Shown: positions 44,211 through 56,447, numbered from the stretch's first letter. The stretch is 64,000 nucleotides of DNA from Oscheius onirici (GCA_932521025.1 OW051469.1:5344398-5408397), one strand, 5' to 3'. The notes: a model not told the origin generated them from the letters alone. Numbers and translations: made by a program.

Positions 44211-45077
44211 TTAAACCAACAAATTATGAGCTAAATGGCCGGCCGTTATAGAGGCTACAGTCGCGGCACCTACGACGGCAATGTTCGTGATAAGACTCAT
44301 CTCCGGGAAAAGAGCTAAAAGTTGAATATTTTGACTAAGAAGGGCAAAAACCTCGTTGAATTTGTACGTGAGAAGTCCAGAGGAAAAGCTGAGTTGCTAG
44401 CTGATAGAAAGGCTCGGCACTGAGCTTGAAAATGATCGACAAAACGACAGCAACTTTCCCTAAAGTTTATATCTACAGTCTAAGATATAAGAAAATCTAC
44501 CGTAATATCCCAAGATGCTGGACTCGAGAACGAATCGGGCCCTTTTCTTCGAGCGATGAAGAGCCGTCTCAAAGAAGAGAATAATGGTTAGATATGCAAC
44601 AAATTCAGCAGCACTTTGGCCCAAACTTTTGTAAAATCTGAAAATCTACCTGAAAAAAGAACGGAGCTATAAGTTACATTAGTTCCAAGTCGTAAATTCT
44701 ATTGGCATCTGTACTGTGAGCTCTTTCCGTAATCCACTTGTCATACGCATCACAAAACACGAAAAGAACTAGAAGCCGGAGGAAATTCTGAAGAGCTGCG
44801 TTTTGTAAATAAAAAACTTTTACCTTGCCTGGCATATTATAAACGATGTGACGGTAGGCGTGAGAATAGTGCATTATGAGATCGACTACTGTTAACGTGA
44901 CATCATATTCTACATATTTATCAACAATTCCGTTGCATTTTTTCTGTAAAACTTGTTGAAAAAGAATAAAAAAAGGGAACTTACACATTCGGTTAGCCGA
45001 ATAACTTCGGCCGAGTACTGCTTATAGAGCGTGTCTGTTGGATGCAGGCAGTTGATACAGACGTAGCTTTTGGACAT
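44211..45077 (-). CDS. arv-1: ARV1 homologue, ER sterol/lipid homeostasis protein
   Basis: The ARV1 homology domain is clear: YVCINCLHPTDTLYKQYSAE with CxxC, then ECKKCNGIVDKYVEYDVTLT with the second CxxC, and VVDLIMHYSHAYRHIVYN. Four or so hydrophobic segments follow (FLRLLVLFVFCDAYDKWITE, EFVAYLTIILFFETALH, KVAVVLSIIFKLSAEPFYQL), and the last exon gives LITNIAVVGAATVASITAGH and stops at 44211. Introns are short. ARV1 affects sterol traffic and GPI-anchor synthesis, linking loosely to PIG-G in the same window, but there is no sign of co-regulation. Confidence 0.88.
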
Positions 45078-45562
45078 TCTGAACCTTAGTTTTTTGTTTT
45101 GCGCACAGAAAGAGCAGGAAAAAAACGAAAAGTGAATCAGTACAGCCGCGAAAATAAAATTGGGTTCAGCGTTACAGTACGCTCGTGATCGTGACGGAAG
45201 AGCATCGTCACAGTTCTTATCACGTACGCTCGTCGTTTGTCTTTTTCTTGCTCGTTTTGTTTCGTTACTCCTGCTTTTCTCTTTTGTTCTGCACTGCCCG
45301 CTGTTTATTTCTCTGGCAAAACTCAATACGTGAAATCATAAAAAATCATCAAGAAAAGTTACGCTGCGTTTTTCCATAAACAATTGTTGTCTCAACGATT
45401 TTTCCCCAATGATAGAGTGGAAAAAAGGGCTTGCATGATTCAAACGCGTACGCAAGTTGCCGAGACTCCCAGGGTTTTTCTGATTTCGAATCGTCCATTC
45501 AGTTGTTGCTTTTCATCATTTCGGCTCTTTTTTCGTTTCTTTCTACAAAAACTTGCAGTAAA
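45078..45562. promoter_or_regulatory. Divergent region between ARV1 and SmF
   Basis: About 485 bp between divergently transcribed housekeeping genes. No TATA box was recognised. An acceptor-like AAACTTGCAG ends four bases before the SmF ATG, compatible with spliced-leader addition. The open frames seen on both strands have no domain. Confidence 0.4.
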
Positions 45563-45926
45563 ATGGCAACGGCCGGCTTCACACCTGTCAATCCCAAACC
45601 GTTCCTCAACAGCCTGACAGGAAAGCCCGTCGTTTGTAAACTGAAGTGGGGAATGGAGTATAGAGGTTAGTCCTTATTTTGAATACAACAAAGTCAACGT
45701 TTTAGGAATTCTCGTGTCAGTCGACGGCTACATGAATCTCCAAATGGCCAATGCCGAGGAGTGGATCGACGGCAACAATCAGGGAAATCTCGGAGAAATT
45801 TTGATCAGGTAGTATTTTTTTTGAAAACATTTTTTGCAACGATTTAGATGAATACTAATGAGTCTTTTTTTCAGATGCAACAACGTGCTTTACATCGGCG
45901 GCGTCGACAACGAGATGGAGGCCTAA
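45563..45926 (+). CDS. snr-5: Small nuclear ribonucleoprotein F (SmF)
   Basis: SmF is one of seven Sm ring proteins on spliceosomal snRNAs. The protein, about 85 residues, reads [20 protein letters not shown], then [15 protein letters not shown] (Sm1) and [20 protein letters not shown] with [20 protein letters not shown] (Sm2). These match SmF of other animals almost position by position. Three exons with introns at about 45666-45704 and 45810-45873. Confidence 0.97.
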
Positions 45927-46147
45927 CACATTCAGCAAACAACTTCACCCCCTCAGAACCATCTCTTTATTACATTTTCCCCAAATTTGTTATAATTTGT
46001 TCTTTCTAGTTACAATATTATCGTATGAATACATTTTGAGAATCTTTATTTGACCGAATTTCTTTTCGTTGTAAGACGAATCGATTTCTCACCATCTTGT
46101 ATCTGTTTTGAACATTTTCTTTAAGATGCAACCTAATTCCTTTGAAA

Positions 46148-48951
46148 ATGCTGGCGAAACGCCGGTTTGTGTTTTATATTCTTAGGGTATATTGTGACGT
46201 TTAGAGTGAGTTTCCGGTCGAACGAAGTTTCCGTGAAATCGCCGAGACCGCTAGCAACTTGTATGTTGCTCTCTTGTTCTCATCCGATTTCGTCTTTCAG
46301 CACTATTCACACGGATGTACAAACGGGCCAGCCTGTCGTTCCCGTGAACAGTTGGACGAGACGCAATCCACAGGTACGACCACTTTCTTTTTCTCACAAC
46401 TCTAATTTAGCCTGACTTGTACCGTTTCGAAGACACTATTGGAGCTAATAACGCGATCAGCCGTTCAATTCGTTTTCATCATCTGCGAGGACGACAAGGC
46501 GCTTACATTGACCCGCTATCACATCGGACTTCCCACTACGGATCGTCTATTCAGTCCCGTGTACCGGCCGAGATGAATAATGAGATTGACGAGTCTTCCA
46601 CCGAAACCCAGGTCGAAGAAGACAGTGCAGATGACGAGGAGCAACCTATGCTTAATCTTGATCATTTGCCACCTGTTTTCAAAGCAACAGGAGACCGTCC
46701 GACGGTGAGCGCTATTTTCAAACGTCTCATTCTTTTGTCACATTTTTCAGGATGAAGACAAAACAGATCACCGCGCTTACGACATCAAATTCAAAAAGCT
46801 AATGAAGCATTATACCGACGAGATGGGTCCGCCAATGACACTCTTTCAAAACGGACAGTCGCCCGTCATTCCTTCTGAGGTGGCAAAGCAGCAGGCCAAA
46901 TGTCGTCAGCTGCGCGAGCACCAACTTCTTGACGTTAGTAGTGCTTTGTCTAGCAAATGGTCATCTACTCCAGAGAGTTTCTCGTCCACTATTTCCCTAC
47001 GCGTCTGGAGTAGTTCGTGCCGGAATGAGGAGTGAGAAGGAAAAACGGGAGATTGAGCGGAATAAGGAGAGAAGGCGAAGAGAATTGGAGCAACAAGAAC
47101 AGGAAATGCATAGAGGAGGTCCTTACGCCGTTGACAACTACCAGCACGGTGATCTCCAATCGACGGGAGTCGAACCGTGAGTTTTTTGTGTTACACTTTC
47201 TATTTCTTAAACTACTTTAATAACAACAAATATCCGTTCCAGTGAATGGCCTGGCCTCATTGCAGCGATGCACGATACTCCGATCTCTTCTCGTGACATT
47301 TCTACTTTTATCATTCGCGTAAGAACCTTTTATTTACTATCAAATAACTTAGTTTTCCAGGAGAATACTCCAATCTTCGCAAAACTCGATCCGACTGGAA
47401 CTGCGCAAATTAAAGAGTTGGATAGGTTTCTGCTTGAAATAAAAGAAGAACCTTTAACATTGAGCGACTTGACCTTGCCCGTCAATTATAAGTCTTTCCC
47501 TCAAAAAATGACCGTTCGAAAACTGCAGGAAAAGAAGAAGAAACCTGGAAACGGAAATGAGGTATATGCTGTTTTTGATGCATTTGTTGTCTTTTTACAG
47601 GTCAAGAATGATAGTGAACCTCCTGTCCAAGTATCTCTTCGTCCGATTCTTCTAGACGGCTGCGCCGTTGCCTATGCCTGGGATGACACTTTCCTTCCAA
47701 AATGGCACGGAAAGACGAGCAATCTTCCCTACTGTCCTTCAAAAGTACTTCCTGTTTATCCAATTGTCCTTGCCACGCTGCGTCTTATTCTTCAGGGACA
47801 TAAGGTTAGAATTTGCTCTGCTTCAAATTCGAATTCTTAGGTCCAAATCGTCCTTCCGGAATACTACAAGGTGCCATATCGCAGAGAATCCAAGCGAATC
47901 AAAGTCGACAATTTGTACGCTTTCAATGTTTGTTTTCTTCCTTTTTCTAACCTAAATGACTTCTAGAAACTAGTCGACTTGAATCTCATCAAGTGGCTTG
48001 AACCTGAAGACGACGAAGACAGCTATGACGGCGGAAACTTTATGGATATGATTGGACGCCTTTCCTTGATTGATAGCGCCTGTATTATCGGCTGCGATAT
48101 TGTGAAGCAGGAGTACGATCGCGACAAGAGTCAAAACTACAACGAAGTCGAAGATTATGCCGATTACGACATTGCCGATCACATCAAGGCAAATTCTATT
48201 TACTGCTCTTCTATCGCTTTCGTTTCCAGCAAACTAATCAAAATCTTCTGATTCAGGACAGAATTAAGGGTCATTCTTCAGAACGCTATCTCAGCGTTCA
48301 ATTCATCGGCGATACGAAAGATTTGGTCAGTTTCTCCTTTTTTTTCTGTTTCACTGATTTTTTAGGTCATCTACGACGAGTTTTCATTCTTCGTTGGAAG
48401 AGATGCGAATGACCACGAAAATCGAAAAAATGGTTACTCGAGAGTCAAAGCGGATACGACCATGTTCTATACCGAAAATGAGGGCGATGTTAAAAGTGGC
48501 GATATCATCCGGGTTACAACTCAGCTTGAAATCCGTGAACAAATTCGTCTTGTAAGTTTTCCCATCTTTTCTCAATTCCAATTCTTAAAGGTTCTCGAAC
48601 TGGCCGATCTCTATCCTCTACCTGTGTATGATCTACACGGAGTAATGGTCTTTCTTCGATTCGCCTTTCAAAAGTTCGAACCGGATTTGGTCATTTTTTG
48701 TACCCTTTTCTCGATAAGTCAAGGTTTTAAGATTTTCACATTCCTCCACGATCATCCGCCATTCCCGGATCCAACCGAAGCCGATTTCAACGGTATCGAC
48801 GTTGAATCCGTCGAGGATCAGGTATGTTTCGCAGTTAGAAACTCGAATGTTTGTCTCATTCCTTCAAATATTTTCCAGTGGTAAAGTAATGTCATGAAAT
48901 GTCATGATTTTTGATAAGACTGTCCAATTTCAGGCTAAAACGAATAACTAG
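46148..48951 (+). CDS. NYN/PIN-like ribonuclease of the Zc3h12a type
   Basis: Multi-exon gene starting MLAKRR with a 36-bp intron in codon 7. A long N-terminal part contains an acidic stretch and a charged helix (RSEKEKREIERNKERRRREL). The nuclease-like domain is at about 47625-48390: VSLRPILLDGCAVAYAW (first Asp), VYPIVLATLRLILQGHKVQI, VLPEYYKVPYRRESKRI, KLVDLNLIKWLEPEDDEDSY DGG (Asp cluster), and RYLSVQFIGDTKDLVIYDEF, which parallels the Y-x-F-V-G-D block of regnase. A CCCH zinc finger, usual in Zc3h12 proteins, was not found after the domain. The C-terminal region is longer than in that family. Likely an RNase acting on mRNA, but the substrate is unknown. Confidence 0.75.
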
Positions 48952-49202
48952 CTTCACAATCAGAGAAGCAGCATTCTCCGCTGTTATATTAGCGGAAGAA
49001 ACGCCTGTATTTTGTTACGATTTATATTTCCATTTTGAAATCCAGCTGTAAATCCACGTTGCAATAAAACTTATCTGGTTTTCATTTTTTATATTTTCAC
49101 GTGTCGTATCTCAATATCATATCTTGCTTGTTTTGCTTTTTGCGACTTTCCGTTTCCAGATTAATACTATACAAAAGATTCTACGAAAAACGTTACGACT
49201 GA

Positions 49203-51082
49203 ATGTCTAGCAGATGGTCGTTGTTAGCCATTCAAAGGCTCAGAAGGCCTCGTAAACTGGTACCTTTTCTTATTTTCTCACCTATTTCAATAATTGTAGT
49301 TGATAGGAGCCGGAGTCATGACGGCAGTCGGTCTCGGAACGTACATTTCGACTCCTCCCGAACTCGCCATCAATCCGGACAATGTGGGCTCCGTTCGTTT
49401 CGGTCGAGCCTTTAACGCCGTCGCTCGAATTGTGACCGATTACAAATGGTCGCTGTATCGAATTCCCTCGCCTTCGGAAGAATACGATCTGGCCATCAAG
49501 GAGTGTCATACGAGAAGTGCCAAAAGAATGCTCGATTTGGCCGAGAGGAATGGCGGCGTCTTTATTAAAGTATAAAGACTTTCTCCCACTGATTAGGTAA
49601 AAAATAGGTCGGTCAACATATAGCGGCGATGGAATATCTGATTCCGCCTGAATATACGAAAACGCTCTCGGTTCTGATGTCAAAAGCGCCGCAGCAGTCG
49701 ATGGAAGACGTCAGATTTGTCATTGAGAGCGAACTCGGAGGATCTGTTAGTCCTGTTATTTCGTTTTATCTGGAAAATGTTCAGATGGAAGAACTATTCT
49801 CCGAATTTTCCGAGAAGCCGATCGGAGCTGCGAGTCTGGCCCAAGTTCATACTGCAATCTCGCCAGGCGGACAAAAACTGGCAGTCAAAGTCCAACATCG
49901 AAAAGTCTACCAGAACAGCTTGACGGACATGAAAACTATGGAAATTTTGGCCAAAGTCGCCGACAAATGTTTTCCCGAATTTCGTCTGCTGTGGCTTGTA
50001 GAAGAGGTCAAGAAAAACCTGCCCAACGAGTTGGATTTTCTTCACGAGGCCAGGAATATGGAACGAGCAAGAAAAGTTTTCGCTCATCTAGATTTTTTAA
50101 AGGTTTCTTACTCCTTCTCCCCATAAAATAGTCTTCTAGATTCCGAGAAGTTTTCCCGAATTGACCTCCAAACGTGTGCTCACGATGGAGTTTTGTGAAG
50201 GCTCCCAAGTAGACGACATCGAATACCTGAAAAGGAACAAAATCGACAGACACGAGGTGGCCAAGAAACTCGGTCGACTGATTGCGGAAATGATCTTTAT
50301 CAAGGGATTCCTTCATGCCGTAATTCCCCTTTTTGTTAAATTTTTAGGAAATTACAGGACCCACATCCGGGAAATGTGCTGGTTCGACGAAAACGGTCTG
50401 GCAAACCGGAAATTGTCCTTCTCGACCACGGTCTGTATCTTGACGTGACGGACCGCTTCAGAAACATGTACTCTGATCTCTGGATGGGTATTTTGAATGC
50501 CGATCAGAAGGCTATCAAGGTTTATTTCCGTTTGTTTCAAATAAAAGTAGATTCAAGAAAGTAGCGATCGAAATGGGCATTGGAGAGTATTACGGTCTGT
50601 TCGCATGTATGGTCACTCGCCGGTCATGGAAATCAGTCACTTCCGGCATCGGAAAGAGCCAAATGACGTCCGCCGAAAAGCAAGAACTTCGAGAATATGC
50701 CTATTCTCTGATTCCTCAAATTAGTGATGTAATTGTTTCACTTTGTTTTAGAAAAGAACAAAATTCAGGTGATGTCTCGAATGCCACGAGAAATGGTACT
50801 CATTTTGAAGACGAACGACCTCCTCCGCAACATGGAACATATTCTCGGTTGTCACGGTCGTCAGGACTCCATCCTCGAGGTTCTTCCCTCTTTTAAAACC
50901 CTTTTATCTATAAAACTAAGGTCTCTAAATGTGTCATCCGCTGCCATCACGAGATGTCTCTCCGGAATGCCCAAAATCTATGGGAAAGTTTCAGTCTACG
51001 TGTCAATCTCTTCTGGTCACTTGTGCGTCTCCGTCTCTACGAGTTGTTCCTCATTGTCAAAGACGACCTCGGTTATGCTTAA
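49203..51082 (+). CDS. ADCK1: ADCK1-type ABC1/UbiB mitochondrial atypical kinase
   Basis: After an N-terminal part with one hydrophobic segment (LIGAGVMTAVGLGTYI), the UbiB-family hallmarks appear: the KxGQ motif in GGVFIKVGQHIAAMEYLIPP, QSMEDVRFVIESELG, KPIGAASLAQVHTAI (Ala-rich nucleotide loop), LAVKVQHRKVY, ADPHPGNVLV (catalytic loop) and IVLLDHGLYLDVT. The order and LPNELDFLHEARN are specific for ADCK1, found in the inner mitochondrial membrane. The C-terminus ends LIVKDDLGYA. Seven to nine exons with short introns. The start at 49203 gives a basic, mitochondria-like N-terminus (MSSRWSLLAIQRLRRPRKL). Confidence 0.93.
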
Positions 51083-52565
51083 AAACGTGTATTTTAGAGA
51101 GAAATATAGATTCTACGCTTGTAAATGTCGCCTCTTCACAACCAATTGTTACCATGGTGAGAGCGGGAAAGAGCGGTCGTCGCCGAAGAAAAACAGAAAT
51201 GAGAGAGTGATGTTGACTGGCTGAAATGATTGGAGTAGAGAGAGAGGAGGCGTTTCAGCTGCTCCGCTCTGTGGCAGATAATCTCTAGTTGGAATACGAA
51301 GGCATCTTTCATCTATTACCTTCATAATGGAATCGTCACGGTGTGTTATTGAAATTCTCTCGCCGGCAGTCGTTTTTCTCCTTCCGGTAGGGAAAAATTC
51401 TAGTCTCGTAACTGGCTGACTCGTTCCCAGAGTTTGTAGCACACTCTTCACCCTTTTTAACGTGGAAGCTGGATCAAACCTCGTTATCATCACTTTTTGC
51501 CTGTTTTGAGACGCTCGCGACAGCCCCTGAGACCTCCAGCTCATCCCTCATTAACTCGTGAATCCGAGCACAGAGTTACCCGCCCCGTGACATTTCTAGC
51601 CCCAAGTCGTTGCCACCGACCGACCACATCGCCTCTCTCTCGGGCCGCTCTCTCGAGTCTCTCCTCTATTGACAACCGGATTACTTATCACCCCTCTGGC
51701 TCTCTCGGCTTAATGAGAACACAGGAAGCTTCCTGTGGTTTACAAGTCTCTTGGGTGCATCTGTGTTCGTCTTTTTTTGCTGTATCAGAAAGAAGTGGAT
51801 TCTGTTGGGGTTTCTAGTCTATTCAGCGGATGTCTTCGCATTGTAGAAGCGTTAGATATTCATCCAGGTAACATAGAGGCCCGAAAGTTGAGTCAAGGAT
51901 GTGGCCCACTTGCAAAGAATAGTGTTGTGGGTTGACCAGACTACTGGAAATAAGTTTTCCTTGTACTTGGTTATATCAAGACATTTCTAGAAAGAGATCC
52001 AGTTCCGGTACTGAATAACTAGACAACTTCCCGACTGCAGAGCTTCACAGTCCCCAGAAAAAGGAGCAGACACTAATTTCATGTCTTCCTTCTAAGCCGT
52101 CTATCTTTTTTCCTTCGAAATGAGCATCTGTCCCTCTCTCGTCTTCTCCATAATTCTAAAATCCCATTCTGGAGACCCTCTAGGCAGAGCCTGTTATTAC
52201 ATGGCTCTCCTCTGTATAGCAATTTCTCCCCTGCAAGATGGACAAAAACCTACCGCATGCAATCGGTTCTCTCTCTCTCATTCTCTCTTCGAGATGTAAG
52301 CCGCCCACATTTAAATTGACTAATATCAGAGAGGGGGAGGCGCCTTCTGGAGGTAATCCGCAGACAGACATCCTTTCTTTTCGAGTCTCTCTGGATACGG
52401 TAGTCTGGTTGTCTTCTGGATAAAAGGCAGTTCTGAAATCTCTATCATTTGTCTGTTTGTAGTCCGCTCTCTACGTGTTTACAAATCAATTTGTAGTTTC
52501 TCCGCGTAAACTTTGAGTCATTTCCACCACCGGTCATTTTCTTCTCTCTCGTCTTCTTTACCCTA
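51083..52565. other. CT-rich 1.5-kb region upstream of the zinc finger gene
   Basis: No supported gene. Several Ser/Arg/Leu-coding open frames reflect CT-rich composition rather than genes. A large promoter or 5' UTR intron region for the C2H2 gene is the simplest explanation. I see no RNA gene and no clear inverted repeat. Confidence 0.4.
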
Positions 52566-53772
52566 ATGTTTCAGTGTATGAGCCAGTCAGCCTCGTCCAA
52601 CTACTTCAGCATGATGCTCCAAAGAGTCATGCTCGAAGCCCAATCCGGTCCCGATACTCTCATGGCCAAAGCGAAATACTTTGCCAATCAACAAGAGAAG
52701 ATGCTGGACGAGATGACTGCTCAGAAGCGAAGAAACTTGGAGAATACGATACAGAGAGTGAAAGGCCTGTTGGAGAAGAAGGGAGAGCCGGAAGTGATAG
52801 TGGTAGAGGAGTCGGGAACTTCGAGTGAGAGTGGAGATGACGTCGATGTTGTGGGAGGTATTGGAGCCGAGTCGAATGACGCAGGTCTGGTAAGATGGGT
52901 CTATGGGAATTGCCGAAAACAACAATAATACAGATTCTCAAAGATCCAGTCCAGACACCACGGCCAAATTTGGTGGCCAGACCAACTACTCATCCTAATG
53001 AATGTTGCTATTGCTCCAAGACGTTGGCCAGTCCTTCGCTGTTGAGAGAACACATAGCCATCATGCACTTGTACGTTGTTCTCTGTTCCAGTAGAAATGA
53101 GACTTTAGAAATGAGCGAAACTTTGCGTGTCAGATGTGTAGTGCCCGATTTGGACGACGTGGAGGTCTCCGTCGTCATATGCAGATGGTACACAGTAATC
53201 ACATCTACAAGTGCACGTACGACGGCTGTCAACATCCCGGGTACAAGTGCTCCAAGGTTTTCTGACAGTTTTACACACATACTCATAGATCACCGCAGGC
53301 GCTGCAAGCTCATACACGGAGTGTCCATTTGAAGGTGAAGCCTTTCACTTGTACCATCTGCAGCAAGGCCTTTGTGCGGAAGAATGATCTGCACATGCAT
53401 ATCAAAACTCACAACAAGGAACCATCCTTCTCGTAAGTTCTGTCGATTTTAGTTATTCTAAACTTTCCTTTTTCCAGGTGCATCTGTGGTACTCGTTTCC
53501 GTCGCATGGTCTACTTGAAGAAGCATCAGAAGAGCTGTTTTGTGGCTATTGAAGCAGCCGGGAAAGGTCTGCCGACAGAAGTTCGGAACTACGAAGAAGA
53601 AGAACGTGATCTCAATTTTGAACTGGTTAAACTGGCCCAAGAAGAACTGATCAAAAAGGACATTCAGCTGGACGCTCAGCAGTTCTTTCCCTTCGACAAA
53701 CAGACTCCAGAAGATGTTCAAATCATCGGAGTTCGACAGCCTGACAACGAACCTTCTGAAGAAGCCGACTAA
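52566..53772 (+). CDS. C2H2 zinc finger protein with five finger-like units
   Basis: The N-terminal exon encodes a helical then acidic part (EKMLDEMTAQKRRNLENTIQ; EESGTSSESGDDVDVVGG). Fingers follow: CCYCSKTLASPSLLREHIAI MH, FACQMCSARFGRRGGLRRHM, YKCTYDGCQHPGYKCSKALQ with the long C-x4-C type spacing, FTCTICSKAFVRKNDLHMHI, and SCICGTRFRRMVYLKKHQKS. The C-terminus is acidic with DVQIIGVRQPDNEPSEEAD. Introns between fingers are short; the finger 3 join uses acceptor CACCGCAG. A nuclear DNA- or RNA-binding role is expected; the target is unknown. Confidence 0.85.
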
Positions 53773-54190
53773 TTATAATTTTATTCTTCCTGTGAAACAT
53801 TCCCTTCCTATACCCTTAAAATGAATCGTGACCAAAAAGTTGTTGTGGCTGCGTTAGGCCAATGGTTCGGAACAAAACTGGCTGAATCAGCAGACCCGGC
53901 CTTCTTCGCCAAACAATAGCAAGGAAGTAGCTGCAGATGAGCTTCTCGATCCAGATACAGTTATCCAGACATGGTTTTTAGTCTCCGAGACAGATTAAAC
54001 TGTTCCGAAAACAACTTCCGCCTTCTCCAGCTTCTCAGAAGTGGGTCAGTATAGCGCCTAGCCAGCCGGAGAGACAGATCTTTACGACGTGTGGCCAATA
54101 TTTGGAACGTCGTTTTGTCGGACGAAAACACACGCATATAAAAGCCACTTCTGGGCGACATGGCTTTTTCTGTTCCATCCTGTCTAGTAC
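53773..54190. other. Interval between zinc finger and astacin genes
   Basis: It contains the short frame at 53821-53919 (listed separately) and otherwise only non-coding sequence. Minus-strand frames at 53961-54235 show no domain. Confidence 0.35.
53821..53919 (+). CDS. 32-codon open frame, possible small protein
   Basis: ATG at 53821 opens a frame of 32 codons with balanced composition (MNRDQKVVVAALGQWFGTKL) and a TAG stop. It follows the zinc finger gene by 48 bp. No splice sites, signal peptide or known family were seen; it may be chance. Confidence 0.25.
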   Translation: MNRDQKVVVAALGQWFGTKLAESADPAFFAKQ

Positions 54191-56275
54191 ATGCTGATCT
54201 TCTATTTTTTCCTTCTCAAAGTTGTACGGACACAAGACACTATCACGGTTAGATAAGTCTTTTAGAAATTGAAGAAACTTCAGCTCTTCGATCTCATTTC
54301 TCCTCGATCAACACAGAGACAGTTCGATACTCTTTCAGCAGCTGTGTCATCCGAATATTCTGGAAAAGTCATATATTTTGTAGGAAACTAGTCTTTTAAT
54401 AACAGGACCAGTTAAGGATGCCACCACATTGCCCAAATATGAAGCCAGACCTGTAAATTTGACTCGGTTGAATCGAAAGTACAGGGACTATCTCTATCAA
54501 GGAGACATGGTTCTGCATCCGGATACTTTGAATCAGATTGTCGACTCGAGTGTCAAGAGAAAGAAAAGGTTAACTTATCCACTTTAAATTGCTCTCGCGT
54601 CTGTGTGTGTGTGTTTGTGTGTCTGAAACTCTAATTGAGGATAAGGAGGGCATCTTTGTGCATAAACTAGTAAATATAAAATATGCTAAAAAATATAGAA
54701 AGGCCTTTGTTGACCACGATTACCCGACAACCATTTGGAGCAGCGGAGTTCCATACAATCTTCATTGGTCCCTCAGTAAGATTCCTTACAACTTGTCAAT
54801 AGTTTTTAGCCCCGTCTGCACGCGCATCCATTCTTCGTGCCATCGACTTCTGGCAAAGAGAAACGTGTATCGACTTTTTCCAAAGAACAAATCAGCGTCA
54901 GTACGTCGAGTTTATTGGAAACGACGATGGTTGCTGGAGTACGGTAGGAAAGGACAATCAGCTAGGAAGGCAGGTCGTTTCGATCGGAAGTGGCTGTGAA
55001 CATGTATTTTTCTCGTTTGATTTTACTAATAGAGAAAGTTTAGTTCGGAGTGACATCTCACGAGTTGGCTCATGCCTTGGGAGTATTCCACGAGCAATCT
55101 CGGTACGACAGAGATGCCTATGTCAGTCTCAACCCGAACGTTGTCGATCGAACTCTGCTCTTCAACTTTGCCAAGGTTTGATAATTCTCTGTTGTTAGCA
55201 TCTTCAGATTTCTTCGTCTGAGCTCAGCCTGTACAATCTACCGTACGACGTTGGATCAGTGATGCATTATACACCCACCGAGTAACCTTTTTGTTAGAAT
55301 CAACAGATTATAGAGTATAGATTCTCTCGATACCCAGGTGTGCCTGCCCTCTCCACTGTCGATCCCAATCTCCAGCAGACGATGGGACAAATGGAAGGCC
55401 CATCTTTTCTCGATGTCGCCGTTATGAATCTTCACTATCGGTGTGCTTGTAAGTTTGAATTTTTAGTTTACAAAAGATCTACTACAGCTAGATGTAGACA
55501 ACAGTTACCGTGTAAGAACGGCGGTATCATGGACTCCCGAGGATGCAACCGGTGCAAGTTTGTTGGAGCTTGATCTTCTAGCTCACTCTAGATTTTAGAT
55601 GCCCTGGTGGTTTTGGGGGAACATATTGTGAGACATCCGCTCCTTCCTTCAGCAGAGGTGGAGATTTTCTTATACAACCAGAAGTAAAAAAACTGGATTC
55701 CAGGTTGCGGCGGGATAGTCCAAGTAGAAGAAGCTGTTCGTCGCTTCGAAATTACGATTCGACAGACTGGCTCGGATACTAGGGAAAAACAGTGCAACTA
55801 CCAATTGACGGTAGAGTCCTTTCTAAGTTTAAACGTCTTTAGGCTCCACCAGGAAAGAAAATTTTGGTCAACATGCTCAGGATCCAAGGTCGTTGCGTAG
55901 AAGGATGTTGGGTGGATGGTGCCGAGTTTAAGATGCTCTCAGATTTCAGACCTCTGGGATACAGGTTGGAAGCTGTTTACACATTTCAATTTTAGTATTT
56001 TTCAGATTCTGTTGTAGTCTAGCCACCCAACGACGTCTCTTGTCCAAGTCGAATGTCGTTCCGCTCATTGTCACTTCGAGAAATTCGACTATGAATTTAG
56101 TCTTTGAGTACACCTATGGTATCTCCTGTTCAACATAGGATAACTACTTGTTTCAGTTGACACGCGGACTCGATTCGATGCCGAAGTTGGAAGTACAGCC
56201 GAAACGGATCTGGAGGTTTTAGAGAGCAGGGACGACGAAGGCGTCTCGACTGCAATACATCATTTGAGGAAATAG
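54191..56275 (+). CDS. Astacin metalloprotease with EGF and CUB domains (NAS-type)
   Basis: Signal peptide MLIFYFFLLKVVRTQ, then a propeptide containing RKYRDYLYQGDMVLHP and a basic KRKKR cleavage site before the protease. The zinc site is TSHELAHALGVFHEQSRYDR and the Met-turn is VGSVMHYTP, both standard for astacins. An EGF-like unit (CRQQLPCKNGGIMDSRGCNR C, then CPGGFGGTYC) and a CUB domain (GCGGIVQVEEAVRRFEITIR to LVFEYTYVDTRTRFDAEVG) follow, as in nematode NAS proteins with EGF-CUB architecture. Normal introns of 36 and 40 bp near 54244 and 54344 give an open propeptide. Copy C of the dispersed repeat lies in the intron at about 54570-54700. Likely secreted and active on cuticle or extracellular matrix. 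Confidence 0.88.
54588..54682 (+). repeat. Dispersed repeat, copy C
   Basis: GCTCTCGCGTCT followed by a GT repeat, TGTCTGAAACTCTAATTGAG, GATAAGGAGGGC and TTTGTGCATAAACTAGTAA. It matches copy A over the GCTCTCGCGTCTnTGTGTGT start as well as the 17-mer core. It lies in an astacin intron, 38 kb from copies A and B. Confidence 0.7.
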
Positions 56276-56447
56276 ATCTCATGTTTTTGTCTGGCACAAT
56301 GTAATTATTGCTTTTGAAAAAGACAGATGGAATTATCAACAAACAACGACTTCTTCCTTATCCCAGGTGCTCGCAACTTTTTAACTTTATCGTCAGTCTG
56401 ATTCATTCAATTAGAACGTACACTTCAGTCTCTCAATCTTCTACATA

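Noticed and set aside
44233-44430. Plus-strand mini-gene starting MAGRYRGYSRGTYDG
   Set aside because: This is the antisense of the last exons of ARV1, which form a continuous membrane protein on the minus strand.
51149-51817. Long Ser/Arg-rich ORFs on both strands
   Set aside because: CT-rich composition keeps several frames open; no domain, splice or start context supports a gene.
54240-54420. Astacin 5' exons looked frameshifted, with an 18-bp intron
   Set aside because: Introns of 36 bp (GTTAGA to CTTCAG) and 40 bp (GTGTCA to TTTGTAG) give one continuous propeptide.
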